Part shown: one piece after another, positions 34,370 through 48,560 of the stretch
Numbering within the stretch: the first letter of the stretch is position 1
Layout: each line of letters opens with the position of its first letter
Assembly: GCA_951217055.1 (NCBI GenBank)
Contig: OX578277.1
Coordinates: 107,636,514-107,700,513 of the forward strand
Source: Gerris lacustris
Taxonomy: Eukaryota; Arthropoda; Insecta; Hemiptera; Gerridae
Direction of reading: 5' to 3'
Length of the DNA: 64,000 nucleotides
The notes under the pieces: generated by a model
Seen by the model: only the letters and a program-made list of their open reading frames with translations
Database searches by the model: none
What the model was told of the DNA's origin: nothing
Made by a program: the position numbers and the translations under genes

Positions 34370-35637
34370 TTAAATACAGTCCACTTCTCTATTTTCATAA
34401 AACCTCAGCGGAGCACAACGGCCTCCAGACAAACATATGATATTATAAAGGCCCTTGGTTTTACTGACGGATCTTGATAAATACTCGGTTTGGTCTATTT
34501 TTAATTCACGACTAACTTTATTTATTTCTACATTTGACATGTTTGTTGTCAAGTTTCCTTAACAACCAATAATATATCATATCTCCCCCTCCAAATCTTG
34601 ACTCTCTCGTCTGGTCAGCATGCCTTCTCCATAGTTCTCCATTATCCAGTTCTACTACGAAGTTAACTTTTCCTTCTCTCTCCTTTACTCTTCCATAGCA
34701 CCACTTGTATGGTGTTCCTGCTAAGTAGTTTCTCACTTTCACTCTCTCTCTCCTATTTTAAAACTTCTGCTGCTTTCTCCAGGCATCACTGTTATCTCAT
34801 TTTCTTTAATTTCATTTATGAGTGTTAATCTTGTCCTAACATCTCTACCTATCATTCTTGTGTATGCTGACTCACCAAATTTGTCTGGGACGTTTCTGAT
34901 TTGCATTAAAAGAGAACGTAGCTTTTCTTCTACATCCCCTGACTCATGTGTCATAGCTTTTAAATGCTTCTTTATCGTTTGGACTGCTCTTTCCGCATGT
35001 CCGTTTGATTTCAGATGGTAGGGGGCTATCGTTTTGTGCTTGATACGATAGCAATTTAAAAATTCCGTAAATAATTTTGATGTGAATTGGAGTCCGTTGT
35101 CAGACACCAATGTGTCTGGTAACCCAAACCTTGCAAAGAGTATCAGTAACTCTTTCTTGCATCATCCCGATGTTGTAGTTTTCGTTGGAATCACTTCAAT
35201 CCACATCGTAAATGGGTCGACTATAATAAAAAAATATTTTCCTGCGGTTGGATCGGCGAAGTCAACTTGGATTCTGCTCCATGGTCTCTCCGGTTTAATC
35301 CAGGGATGGTCTTCTAACTTTCTAGGGTTACTTTGTTTTTCACAACACCCTCTGCATTCTTTAATCATATCCTCAATGTCTTTGTCAATGCTCAGCCAAT
35401 AACAGTGACTTCTTGCTAGTTGCCTTGTTTTTTCTATACCTAAGTGACCGATATGTAATTATTTTAAAACCTTACTTCTCAATCCTATCGGTACACAGAC
35501 TCTTCTTCCTTTAAATAAACACTCTCCTTGCAGTGTGAATTCCTGGTCACTTAATCCCAGTTTCTTCAAGCTTTTTCCTTCTTTTAATATATTATTGATT
35601 TTAAATAATAAATAATAACAACCAATAATATATCAGA
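34370..35637 (-). mobile_element. Remnant of a Ty3/gypsy LTR retrotransposon
   Basis: In minus orientation there is an LTR-like start TGATATATTATTGGTTGTTA at 35635, then directly integrase-coding sequence. A polypurine stretch GGAGGGGGAGATA (about 34580-34592) follows. Then a second TGATATATTATTGGTTGTTA starts at about 34579, followed by LTR-like sequence with a TATAATATC box. The two ~19-bp LTR starts frame the integrase region, so most of the 5' LTR, gag and the protease-RT part have been deleted. Confidence 0.7.
34518..35585 (-). pseudogene. Ty3/gypsy integrase pseudogene
   Basis: Reading from 35585 on the minus strand, an HHCC zinc-binding region is visible (GHLGIEKTRQLA with CRGCC further on). 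The DDE core follows: IQVDFADP (first Asp), LVSDNGLQFTS (second Asp) and SNGHAERAVQTIKKHL (Glu). A basic C-terminal part contains NYLAGTPYKWCYGRV. Damage visible: an in-frame TAA just before the zinc-finger His (~35460), an in-frame TGA at 35162-35164, and a frameshift in a (GA)n run around 34740-34755. The protein family is K02A2.6-like gypsy, clearly different from the intact element at 45541-54284. Confidence 0.8.
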
Positions 35638-35715
35638 TCCTAAAAATTTCACTTACGTATTAATAAAAAATTATTTTGACTTGTGAGCGTAATACATTAT
35701 TATGATTATTATTAT

Positions 35716-36410
35716 TATTTTTTCTTTTGGGTTTTAAGTCCTGATCAACTGTCAGGGTTATTACAGGACGGGGGATATCCGGCCACTTTACTCATCTACT
35801 CGATGAGATAATCAGTGTGAAACATGTCTTACCCCGCTGGGATTCGAACTCACAGCCGGGGTTTAGACCTTGGTTTCAGAGTCGAGTGCGCTAACCCTAA
35901 AAAAAGATTAAATAATCCAAATAATAATAATCATTGTTATTATTATTATTTGGATTATTTAATCTTTTTTTAGATCAAGTTCTTCATGTTCGTAAGTTGG
36001 AACACTGGAGTGCGGTAAAGTAAAAAGAGTGCGGTGAAGCAGTAAGTGCAGGAATCTGCTGTTTTGCGTACTATTTTGAGTGCGATAACAACCACTTTAT
36101 CGGTTAACTATAGGAAATAGATAAAAAACGCCGCTCTCATGTCATCCACTCCCTACACATAGTTGTATGTATATTGTATATGCCCTTTGGGAGGCGTATG
36201 TTGTCCACAAGCTGTTGCGATAAGGATAATTTTATTTTAATGGGTGTTTTCTAATAGTTTCATCTGGTCCAAACTTCTTCATATGATTTATTAGGTTAAA
36301 ACAACCAAGCTATGCAGCATATAGTCCATTCTTGCTTAGTTTTTTGTGCTTAGTTTCTGTCTACATGCGTTTTTTACAAAACCATTAATAACTCAAGAAC
36401 GATTTGGGGT
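35716..36410 (-). mobile_element. Composite repeat (SINE head + hairpin + unknown body), copy 1
   Basis: Near-identical inverted copy of 42935-43631. On the minus strand: a ~430-bp body beginning CCCCAAATCGTTCTTGAG and including GCGGTAAAGTAAAAAGAGTG, then a ~75-bp palindrome (35896-35972). A tRNA-like region with B box GAGTTCGAATCCC follows, and an ATT-rich tail ends it. The abrupt loss of similarity at both ends marks the copy boundaries. Confidence 0.85.
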
Positions 36411-37153
36411 TAACCCCTCCTTATTATTGTTGTTTTCATATTTTAATTTATTATTATTATTTTCAATTTTTCCCCCAATTTTCTCTTCTAAATGTTTTTT
36501 TTTTTTTTTTTTACTAATATATCGTTGGTTTGTCTATCAGTATAGCATGAGAGTGTAATAGAACTTGAGTACACAAAATATAGTTTTTAGTCGAGAAGTG
36601 TTCTCTCAGATTTATGTTGTGTGAAATGTTTTATTTTTACTGTAATTTACTGCAGGGTTTATAGAATTAGTCGCAGAATAATAATGAAATCCGGGCAATA
36701 TAGCAAGTCAGAGTTAAGTAAACAAATTTTGCAACATTTAAACTAGTTAATATTCACTGCTTAACCCAGTTCTTAAGTACATAAACAAGTGATTTGCCAT
36801 GTAGCTTACATGTAAACTATGTTATAATGATGCTGAAATGTAAGCTGAGTGCTTTCATGTAACTTGGTGGTTTGGGGTTTTGCCCTAGGTTCTAACGTTA
36901 GGCAAGGCAACGTCCTGGAATTTATGTAATTGAGCGTGTCGTACCCTAACTCTAAGGATCAAACCATCCCTCCCGCTCAAACCCCGCGAAAATTCAATTT
37001 AAATTTCCCATTAGGAAGCGTCGTACTACAAGGGTATAACAGTCTCTTCTCTACCTCAACTATACAGGTTCCGTGCTTTAAACATGATAACAACGTGCTT
37101 CACACACGTTTTTACCTTATTGTAAACTTAATCACTTAAAATGCAAACTCATT

Positions 37154-37240
<87 letters not shown>

Positions 37241-37729
37241 CAAACATGTAAATTCGCGCCAACACAAAACTTTCTTTTAAGTAAAAAGAGTTAACCTCAA
37301 ACAGACAAAAGTCTAGTAAAACCCATATAAGAATAATTAAAACATTAGTCCATAATATATCACATTTTACTCACTCCTGAAATTCAGAGAAGAATCCTTT
37401 TTAATTTGAAGTATTTCAAGAATTCTCCTCCTGAACTTATCAGCTTCTCCTGTAGCTTCTTATAGCTTTTCTTCAAATACAAGATATGCCGACGAGTGGA
37501 AAGAAGAACGGCGTATTTATACTTTTTTTTTTTTTTTTTAGATCGTAGATTATACCTGGATTTCATGGTGGCTCCTTTACTCGGGGTAATCCTTTGTCAT
37601 GAACATCGACAAAAATTAGTCAGTATATTTGAAAATACTTCCTCAAGAGCATACTTCTTTCCCCAGTGTAGAGCCAGTGTTACTTCAGACATATCTCTTT
37701 TTAACCTAATAACAGGGTATACTGACATC
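36411..37729. other. Intergenic DNA with (TA)n
   Basis: A (TA)n run of ~80 bp lies at 37157-37236, with poly-T at 36496-36512. A 69-codon open frame at 36930-37139 has no recognisable domain and is not called. Confidence 0.4.
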
Positions 37730-37741
37730 TAACATCTATTA

Positions 37742-38098
37742 GTAGTAGTAGTAGTCTAGTACTTCCTAGGACGAACCACTTGTTCGAACATTGCAATTAG
37801 GCCATCACTTAGGCCCTTTTTGCGCCCCGTGGTGGAGAGTTCCAGCTACTTCACACATAATAAATTTGTACATTGTACCGCCGAAGCGAGTATTGTGTGG
37901 TCATTAGTAAGCTACATAAGCGTGCGTCAAAGCGTGGGGGAAGAGTGCCCCATAGGGGGTGTCCCTCGCTCTGCACCGTCCGCGATTCATAGTGCAATTC
38001 AGAGTATCATGGCACGGGATCGAACCCACGACCTCGAGTCGCCTCGACTTATTGATAGCTGAGCGAGCGCCTTAAGACCCTCGGCCACGCTGGCTCCC
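37742..38098 (-). mobile_element. tRNA-derived SINE (Leu/Ser-like head)
   Basis: Read on the minus strand it starts GAGCCAGCGTGGCCGAGGGTCTTAAGG (A box TGGCCGAG), has a B box GTGGGTTCGATCCCGTGCC, then a ~230-bp body and a (CTA)n tail. The head with a long variable-arm-like spacer resembles tRNA-Leu/Ser. Flanking near-identical 12-mers TAAC[A/T]TCTATTA (37730-37741 and 38099-38110) are the target duplication. Confidence 0.8.
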
Positions 38099-38257
38099 TA
38101 ACTTCTATTAACTTATTAACCATATTTTGCACACAATATAATTTCTGACTTGTAACTTGAGAAGAGCGAAAATTCAAAATACGATCCGAACTGGTGGTTT
38201 TGAAATACCAGTCAGTGAGGAGAGTACCATCTAACCATCTTATTACCTTTAACCAAA

Positions 38258-38345
38258 AATATTTCCTGATGTCTGAAACGGATTTCTGTCTTGGAACATA
38301 AAAACAAAATTAATTGCTTCCGTTACCTTCAATACGCTCGGAAGG
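38258..38345 (-). mobile_element. Repeat A terminal fragment
   Basis: Contains TGATGTCTGAAACGGATTTC and ends CCGTTACCTTCAATACGCTCGG, matching the left end of repeat A in minus orientation. Confidence 0.7.
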
Positions 38346-38515
38346 AAAACAGATAACTTCATTTTTCATTAACAATATCCGTTCAAAATGTTCAATGACA
38401 TCCTGCAGATTCAGTACAACTAACTGCCCTGAGTAAAAAAGATCAATAAGCTTGCATACATTAAATTTAAAATGAATTAGTTATTTATGTAACCACATTT
38501 ATAACTCTGTTAGTA

Positions 38516-38820
38516 GTAGTAGTAGTAGTAAGGTGCTAGTACTAGTACTAGACGGGTAGGACAAACCACTTGTTGGAACCTAGCAATTAGGCCATCATTC
38601 CGGCCCTTTTTACCAGTCCCGTGGTAGAGAGTTGCAGCCACTTCACACATCATACCTTTGTACATTGTACTGCCGAAGCGAGTATGACGTAATATAGTGA
38701 GCTATATAAATCAGAGCATCACGGCGAGGAATCGAACCCACGATTTCGTACCGCTCATGATTCAGTGATGGCCGAGCAGACGTGGTAAGTAATTTAACCC
38801 ACACGGTCACGCTGGCTCTC
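38516..38820 (-). mobile_element. tRNA-derived SINE, second copy with perfect target duplication
   Basis: Same family as 37742-38098. It has the minus-strand head GAGCCAGCGTGACCGTGTGG, B box GTGGGTTCGATTCC, body with CTCGCTTCGGCAGTACAATG and a CTA-type tail. The 14-bp flank TAACTCTGTTAGTA is perfectly duplicated at 38502-38515 and 38821-38834, so it is a genuine retroposition. Confidence 0.88.
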
Positions 38821-38834
38821 TAACTCTGTTAGTA

Positions 38835-42137
<3,303 letters not shown>

Positions 42138-42296
42138 CGCCTTGTCCTGACTGCCGAACCGAACAGAGGAAACGAGCCGAGCATTGGACTCTGCGCATGC
42201 CCAGTCTAAGATGCGCAGGCGCACTTTGTACTGAGCATGCACAGAGACCAATGTTCGGCTCGTTTACTCTGTTCGGTTCACCAGTCTGGACACGGC
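42138..42296. mobile_element. GC-rich ~160-bp foldback element
   Basis: Arms GCCTTGTCCTGACTGCCGAACC ... and their complement (CGGTTCACCAGTCTGGACACGGC) pair through GAACAGAG / CTCTGTTC and CGAGCC / GGCTCG. The centre is rich in TGCGCATGC and GAGCATGC. It stands out from AT-rich flanks. Its 69-codon open frame is incidental. Confidence 0.75.
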
Positions 42297-42934
42297 TTTA
42301 GGGTATCTCGTCGTAAAGGTGGCGAAATACCCTTATCTTTTTTGTTTTTTGCTTGGTTCACACTATTTCACAGATTGGGGACTGTCACAAATAAATAGGG
42401 ATTGGATGACGTCCTTCCGAGGTTTTGAAGCCACTATTATTTAGGCATTTATAATTTCAAATAAGATTGTGTTAACAGCATAAACGTTAAAAGAACTAGT
42501 TATTTATGAATAAGGAATAACACAAACTGTCTCTTCACGTAAATTGAATAAAAATATAATGCCAATGCAGCTTTCAGCCTTCGAAAGGTCACCATCAGTG
42601 CCTATTGCGGAAGAAGAAAAAGAGTTACATTAATAAAAAGATTTAGTGAGAGACGAGTCTGCTTCATGTCAGAGATCGACATGAGACTCTTATCTTTGAA
42701 AGGCTTTTGAAGGCTGAAAGCTGCAACTCTCATCTTTTGAAGGCTGAAAGCTGCAACTCTCATCTTTTGAAGACTGAAAGCAGCAATTCTTTAAGACGAC
42801 TTCTTGTTTTCAAATTATAAACGTTTAAAATTTGGAAATAGCCCCCATTTTAAAACTGAAAGTCACATTTTTCTCCTGATTATATCCCCAAATGGATTTT
42901 AGTGACTAACAACTTTACAAAATTTTAACTCGAT
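42297..42934. other. Intergenic DNA with a short 30-bp tandem repeat
   Basis: CTTTTGAAGGCTGAAAGCTG-containing 30-bp units occur three times at about 42703-42790. The upstream block at 42520-42610 (CTTTCAGCCTTCGAAAGGTC) is an inverted relative. No gene. Confidence 0.55.
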
Positions 42935-43631
42935 ACCCCAAATCGTTCTTGAGTTATTAATGGTTTTGTAAAAAACGCATGTAGACAGAAACTAAGCACA
43001 AAAAACTAATCAAGAAAGGACTATATGATGCATAGCTTGGTTGTTTTAACCTAATAAATCACATGAAGAAGTTTGGACCAGATGAAACTATTAGAAAACA
43101 CCCATTAAAATAAAATAATCCTTATCGTAACAGCTTGTGGACAACATACGCCTCCCAAAGGGCATATACAATATACATACAACTATGTGTAGGGAGTGGA
43201 TCACATGAGGGCGGCGTTTTTTATCTATTTCCTATAGTTAACCGATAAAGTGGTTGTTATCGCACTCAAAATAGTACGTAAAACAGCAGATTCCTGCACT
43301 TACTGCTTCACCGCACTCTTTTTACTTTACCGCACTCCAGTGTTCCAACTTACGAACATGAAGAACTTGATCTAAAAAAAGATTAAATAATCCAAATAAT
43401 AATAATAACAATGATTATTATTATTTGGATTATTTAATCTTTTTTTAGGGTTAGCGCACTCGACTCTGAAACCAAGGTCTAAACCCCGGCTGTGAGTTCG
43501 AATCCCAGCGGGGTAAGACATATTTCACACTGATGATCTCATCAATTAGATGAGTAAAGTGGCAGGATAACCCCCGTCCTGTAATAACCCTGGCAGTTGA
43601 TCGGGACTAAACCCCCCCCCCCCCAAAAAAA
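42935..43631 (+). mobile_element. Composite repeat (unknown body + hairpin + SINE head), copy 2
   Basis: Plus-strand partner of 35716-36410. Body 42935-43374; palindrome 43375-43447 with ~33-nt arms (AAGATTAAATAATCC type). From 43448 a tRNA-like region: A-box-like GTTAGCGCACTCG, B box GAGTTCGAATCCC at 43494-43506, then a ~115-bp SINE body and A/ATA-rich tail. That the same fused arrangement occurs twice shows the composite moves, or was duplicated, as one unit. Confidence 0.85.
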
Positions 43632-45399
43632 AAAAAATAAAATAATAATAATAATAACAATGACAACTAATGATTATTTTATAACTAACTACAGATTTAA
43701 ACACTAAAAAATATAAAAAAGTAAAGATAGACAATCTAAAAAGAAGAATAAAAAATATGATGATTGTTATGATGAAAAATAATAACAGCGCTATGTCAGG
43801 TTTGCTGAATCAGGCAAAAAAAAAGGCAACACTGGCTATAAACAGAACAGCTGGTTTAGTTGATATTGTAAAACATTTTACTTATTGATGAACACTATTA
43901 TTTTATATTTTATTAACAGATTAAAAACTAACTGGAGGAAAAATTGAATGTGCAACTCGAGCTTAAAGTGTCTATTTGCTACACTCGAGAGACCTTTCCG
44001 CCCTCGCCTGCGGCTCGTGCGTAAATATTTCTCTCGAGTGCAGCAAAGTGCCACTTTGCTCACTAGTTGCAAAAATAACAATTATCAGCGATTTTAACTT
44101 TTAAAGGCCTGATTCATACCAATACGGCAGTTGGGTTTCGTTATGTTACTACTAAATAATGCAATGTTTAAAAAATTATATCTTTATATATTTTTAATTA
44201 CTCTTCAGCAGCTTTTATTACCCTCTTATAGATAGATACCCTCTTAGGTTAATAATAATATTTGAATTTACCACATTACTGCGAATTGCGCATGCTCATA
44301 TTAAATTTTTCACCTCTCTATATGGTTTCTATGTGGGGGTCAAAAAAATTCACCAGTGTTTTAATATTCAATTTTTTAGCATAAAACGTTCTGGGGATAT
44401 AGTCTTAAGAGCGACGGGAGGACAGACAAGTCACCCTTGGTTTAAGGGCTTTGAGAAAGATCTATGAAACCCTAAAATGCTGTATATTATGATAATAATG
44501 AGCTACTAAGGAACATTTAGAATCATACTATGTTCGTCGAATTTCAAATCCATTAGTGTCTAACAGGTTGGAAACATATTGTTCACCTTAAATATTCAGA
44601 TTTGAAAGTGAAGACAAATTACCATTACTAGTGTACATGTTGTAAATGTACATTCTACATTATTAGTGTGTGAATGTTGAAAATGTGATGAGAATATAGC
44701 TGAAGACGGAAAAGCGTTCTAAATGTTGGGTTGAATGAGGCTTGGAGTGAGGGTGTATTCAAGGGTAGACCCCTAGGCCCCTGTCTATTCATACTTTACA
44801 GATCCCTGGAGCAGCTCTTACCCCTGGGTCCAGGACCACTCTCCCATCGACCCACGTGACAGTTAATCATCGCAGTAACAAGAGATGCTTTTCCTCAAGC
44901 ACCAGACCCCACTTCAATGCGCATAAACGCCACCACAGATACACCCTTTCAATCGTGTACAGACAAAAACTAAATTGGTTTCAACCATTGTAGCAACACA
45001 TACACATGTGTTACATGTAAAATGAAATAAGAAAAGTCTCAATTAGGTAAAAACGAATTCGGGATGTACATATGAAAAGGTCAATAATAATTTAATTGTG
45101 CAAGTACCCTGTATTCTAAGAAATATCAAGGTTAATCAGTGATTTTTAGGGTAAGTAGGCAAAACCAAGGACCCTTATATTTTCCTGCGTGTGTCTGTCC
45201 CTCCGTCCAGTCGCCTGCTCTCACGGCTACACCTTTTGTCCGATAACTTTGAAATTTGGCATGTACATGTATTGCACCTACCCACACATGTTAAAAATAT
45301 AGCGACTTAAAAAAAATATTATTAAAAAAAATTAGGGTCAAAAAACTTAAGGATTCTTTTTTTTTTTTTTTCGACACCGTGAGGGGTATCATATTATAA
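43632..45399. other. Intergenic DNA with repeat D copy and GC-rich patches
   Basis: A repeat D copy lies at about 44187-44477 (CTCTTCAGCAGC, GCGAATTGCGCATGC, GATCTATGAAACCCTAAAA). At 43975-44045 there is a CTCGAGAG...CTCTCGAG foldback (CACTCGAGAGACC / TCTCTCGAGTGC). A less AT-rich stretch at 44740-44950 (CCCCTAGGCCCCTGTC) has no readable product. At about 45160-45260 a TE-like block (CTGCGTGTGTCTGTCC) resembles 57180-57245. Confidence 0.45.
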
Positions 45400-45540
45400 A
45401 AAGGCTACGTCGAGTTGATTAAAAAAATATTTCATTTTTGGTTATAAGCTTGGATAGGGTGTATGGTTATAAGCTTGGATATGTGTAGCGTAGACGAGTT
45501 TGAAGTGGGTGTGAAACGTGAGAGTTAAGGCTAAATTAAC
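45400..45540 (+). mobile_element. Repeat B, copy 3, left part
   Basis: The last 20 bp (GAGTTAAGGCTAAATTAAC) align with GAGTTATGTCAAAATTAAA of copy 2 and with copy 1. The sequence resumes after the LTR retrotransposon at 54285. The part further left is divergent, so the start is approximate. Confidence 0.6.
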
Positions 45541-46587
45541 TGTAGCCATTTTTTCCCTAGGAAAGAATGTCTACATTGTGCGGCGTTGCTTTTCTATTTC
45601 TCTCCAGTTTTAACTATCTTGCCTTCTATCTTTTATTTGCAAATATCTATCTTTATTCCATTATTATATAATTATAAATCTATATGTTTATCTTTTAATG
45701 AAAGATTATCTACTGTTTTATTTTTTTTATATCCTTTTGCAGAGTGGACGCGTTCTGTAAAAGGCCTATTTTGTTTTCATATCAATTTCTAGTAGGGACG
45801 CCTCCTAGAAAGAGATATGAATCATTTTTATTTTATCTTATTTATTTCTTTAACTTGATATCTTTGTTTTGTTATGGTTAAGATACGTATGTGAAGAGAG
45901 GAGTAGGGCTGGAACGTCGGCACGTGCCGGGCAGTTACCTCCGGGAGTTACCCCAGAGAGGTGTAGGAACGGCTGCCTTTTGTGTTCCGTTACCGGAGGC
46001 AAGTTTTATGAAATGGCCGTTGTCTCGATGGCGACTAAGGCCTGAGTCGAGACCGGTTGCCTCTTTTTCTCGAAATTGCCTTTTGTTTTTAAACTCACCC
46101 TCAACTTTTTCTGGACCGCTGAATCTGCGATTTTTGGAGCGCCGCTTTGCGACGGCGATAATTTTGGACATTTGCGGCTCGTAGCCCAACGGACCCCATC
46201 GAAGCCCCCGTTTCAACGCCGAGGATATAAAAATATATATATTTTATACTCATTTTTTTTTGATATCTCAAGTAAGATAGTTTTTTTTATTTTATATAAT
46301 TTGATCTTGGGATATAGATCAGTATATCCCAAGCCACTTATAGTAGGAATTATATTTTTTTTTGTTCTAATTATTTTTTTTTGTAATATACTTAAACATT
46401 TTTTTTTTATTCTAAATTTTTCTTTTTTATTACGTTTTTCGTTATTTTCATAAAATAACGTGGCGCCCCTTTCACAAATTAAATTTTTGGAACAAGTAAA
46501 TCCCACCCCACTCCACTGAGCTAGGAGGGGCTACCAACAACCCGGGAAGGGTAGCTCTTGTTTGCCCTAAGTTTTGGGAACGTTACA
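45541..46587 (+). repeat. 5' LTR, 1047 bp
   Basis: Begins TGTAGCC and ends GTTACA (TG...CA). A TATAAAAAT box at 46226-46234 is the best candidate for the pol II promoter. The GC-rich block upstream (about 45890-46220) may be a regulatory region, as it contains several short inverted motifs (GTTCCGTTACCGG, CGCCGCTTTGCGACGGCG). Open frames inside are repeated exactly in the 3' LTR and are not genes. Confidence 0.95.
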
Positions 46588-46588
46588 T

Positions 46589-46606
46589 TGGCGCCCAACG
46601 TGGGGC
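46589..46606 (+). promoter_or_regulatory. Primer binding site, tRNA-Lys type
   Basis: TGGCGCCCAACGTGGGGC begins one base after the LTR end. It is the 18-nt complement of the 3' end of tRNA-Lys(1,2), the same type used by some retroviruses and many gypsy elements. Confidence 0.93.
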
Positions 46607-48560
46607 TTAAATTTGTTCCAAATTTTTATTTGTGTACTTCTGTATTTTTTTTTTATGAATATAAACATATATGCATCTTTATGTATGCATAAATTATGTA
46701 ATTATAATTTTCTCTTCAACTATTCACTCTAAAGATTTTGCCGTCGGCAAATATTATATGGTCATTTCTGAATTGATTAAAATTATTATTACTCCACTTA
46801 TTTATTTTTGTGCTGAGTATTATTTTCTAAGTTTTTATATTTTATGCATGTACTGATATGTTCTAATTTAAATTTTGATGAATTATTTATATAAATAGTA
46901 TAATTCATATTTTATTACTATCAGGATTCTGACTGATAATTTTGTTTTGCTTGATTTTAACTTTTCCAATAATTTTACATAATATAAATGAGAGATATTT
47001 ATATAATTAAAATTAGGAACAATATCTTATTTACAATTTTGTACCCCTATTATATTTCTGCTTACAGTATTTTATGTACATACTTATTTAATAGTAGATT
47101 TAACTATTGCTGGTCTCTAGAAATTATAGTTTTATATTTAGAATTTATTTTGCTAATTGTGGTAACCTCTCATTTTTTATATCGAATAATTTTATTTTTG
47201 GAGTAGGCAATATTTTACAGTTAAAATAGAATATTTTCTTTTAAGATTAATTAATCTTTTTTTTTATATAGAATGATTTATTATTGTTTTTCTTAACAAA
47301 GGTGTTATACCACATTCTTTGTAATCAATTTTTTATTAAATTATACCTATTTTGGTTTGGAAAAATAAATTATTTATTTATGTTATTATTATGTTTTATC
47401 TTTTGGTTTTATAATTGATATAAGTAATCGTTAAATTTTTATAAATACAAATAACTGATTGTAGGACATTATTATTTTAAGAGTACTTATTAGAATGAAT
47501 TTTTTTTAATTTAAATTTACATTTAATACTAATTAATTGTTAACTAATTAATTCTGATTCCTCAGTCTCAGGCTTTGAGTAATATATGGTATATGTCATA
47601 ATTTTATTTTCTATTACTGCTTTCTTTGAAGTGATTTTTAATTTTGTTAGAGGTTTAAAGAATTCCAATAATTTTGAATGATAACTTGTCAAGGAAATTA
47701 GATTTGATTAATGTTATAATTGAAAGTATATTCATTTTAACATCAATTACATTTACTTTATTCGAGATTCGGTCAGATGATAATTTTCAACTGTTCAATT
47801 ATAAGTAATTTAAATATATACATAAATTATTATATACATAATATGTTCTGGTAGTATTGGTTGTTAGTGGATCACGGTGAACTTGGAACCTGACCTACCG
47901 TATGCCGTTAATTTGTTAATTAATTGTAAACACTTCAATTATCTTTCCCTACAGATTGGAATGTGCCGATGTTGTTTATATTATTATTTAAATGAAGCAT
48001 AATAATTATTTTTAATTCTTGGATAATCTCTTGTGATTATTTTTTACATTATTTGGAAAGAATACTTTTATTAATCTTACGAGTAACAGATTATTTTAAT
48101 TTCATTTGATTGAATATAAAAGTTTGCTTAATTATTATTAGGTATTTTATTATTTAGTCTTTCCTTATTCTTAATTTATTTTTTTATTTTTTCCAAATTT
48201 CTTAAAAAATTTTGACTGTATAACTTTTTTTTTTTGTATTTGAGAAATGTGTTCTCCTTCTCTATTAGAGAAATATTTTTTTTTCTACTGACTTATGATT
48301 ATAAATATTGTTAGTAAGAGATTTAATTGATTAGTATACTTTTGTTACTAGGATAACTTAAGCTTATCTTATAGCTTTATCTTAATTTACTATCTTTTAC
48401 TATATTATATTATTATCTTACCCGTACTTTATATTTTATCTTACACTATTTTATACTTAGTAAGACTCGATAGGATTTATTTTTTTATATATTTTTATCT
48501 TTTACTTTCTGATTGTCTTTTTTCTGGTTATTTTTCTTCTTTTTTGGAACAACTTTTATC
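46607..48560 (+). other. ~1.95-kb untranslated leader of the retrotransposon
   Basis: AT-rich, T-rich on the plus strand, with only short scattered frames and many upstream ATGs. Packaging and dimerisation signals would be expected here but cannot be identified by eye. The length is large for a gypsy leader. It may contain an intron or allow internal initiation. Confidence 0.7.

Noticed and set aside
38010..38097. tRNA-Leu or tRNA-Ser gene (minus)
   Set aside because: The head is tRNA-like, but target duplications and a second copy at 38516-38820 show it is a SINE.
43448..43515. tRNA gene
   Set aside because: A- and B-box-like motifs are present but no acceptor stem pairs, and the sequence continues as a SINE body also found at 35716-35905.
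45586..46506. Several open frames within the 5' LTR (and identical ones at 53283-54203)
   Set aside because: On both strands and overlapping, with no domains; LTR sequence repeated exactly.
48513..48560. Upstream ATG extending Gag by 16 residues
   Set aside because: The extension is Phe/Leu-rich from a poly-T leader and unlike Gag N-termini; the ATG at 48561 opens the conserved-looking sequence.
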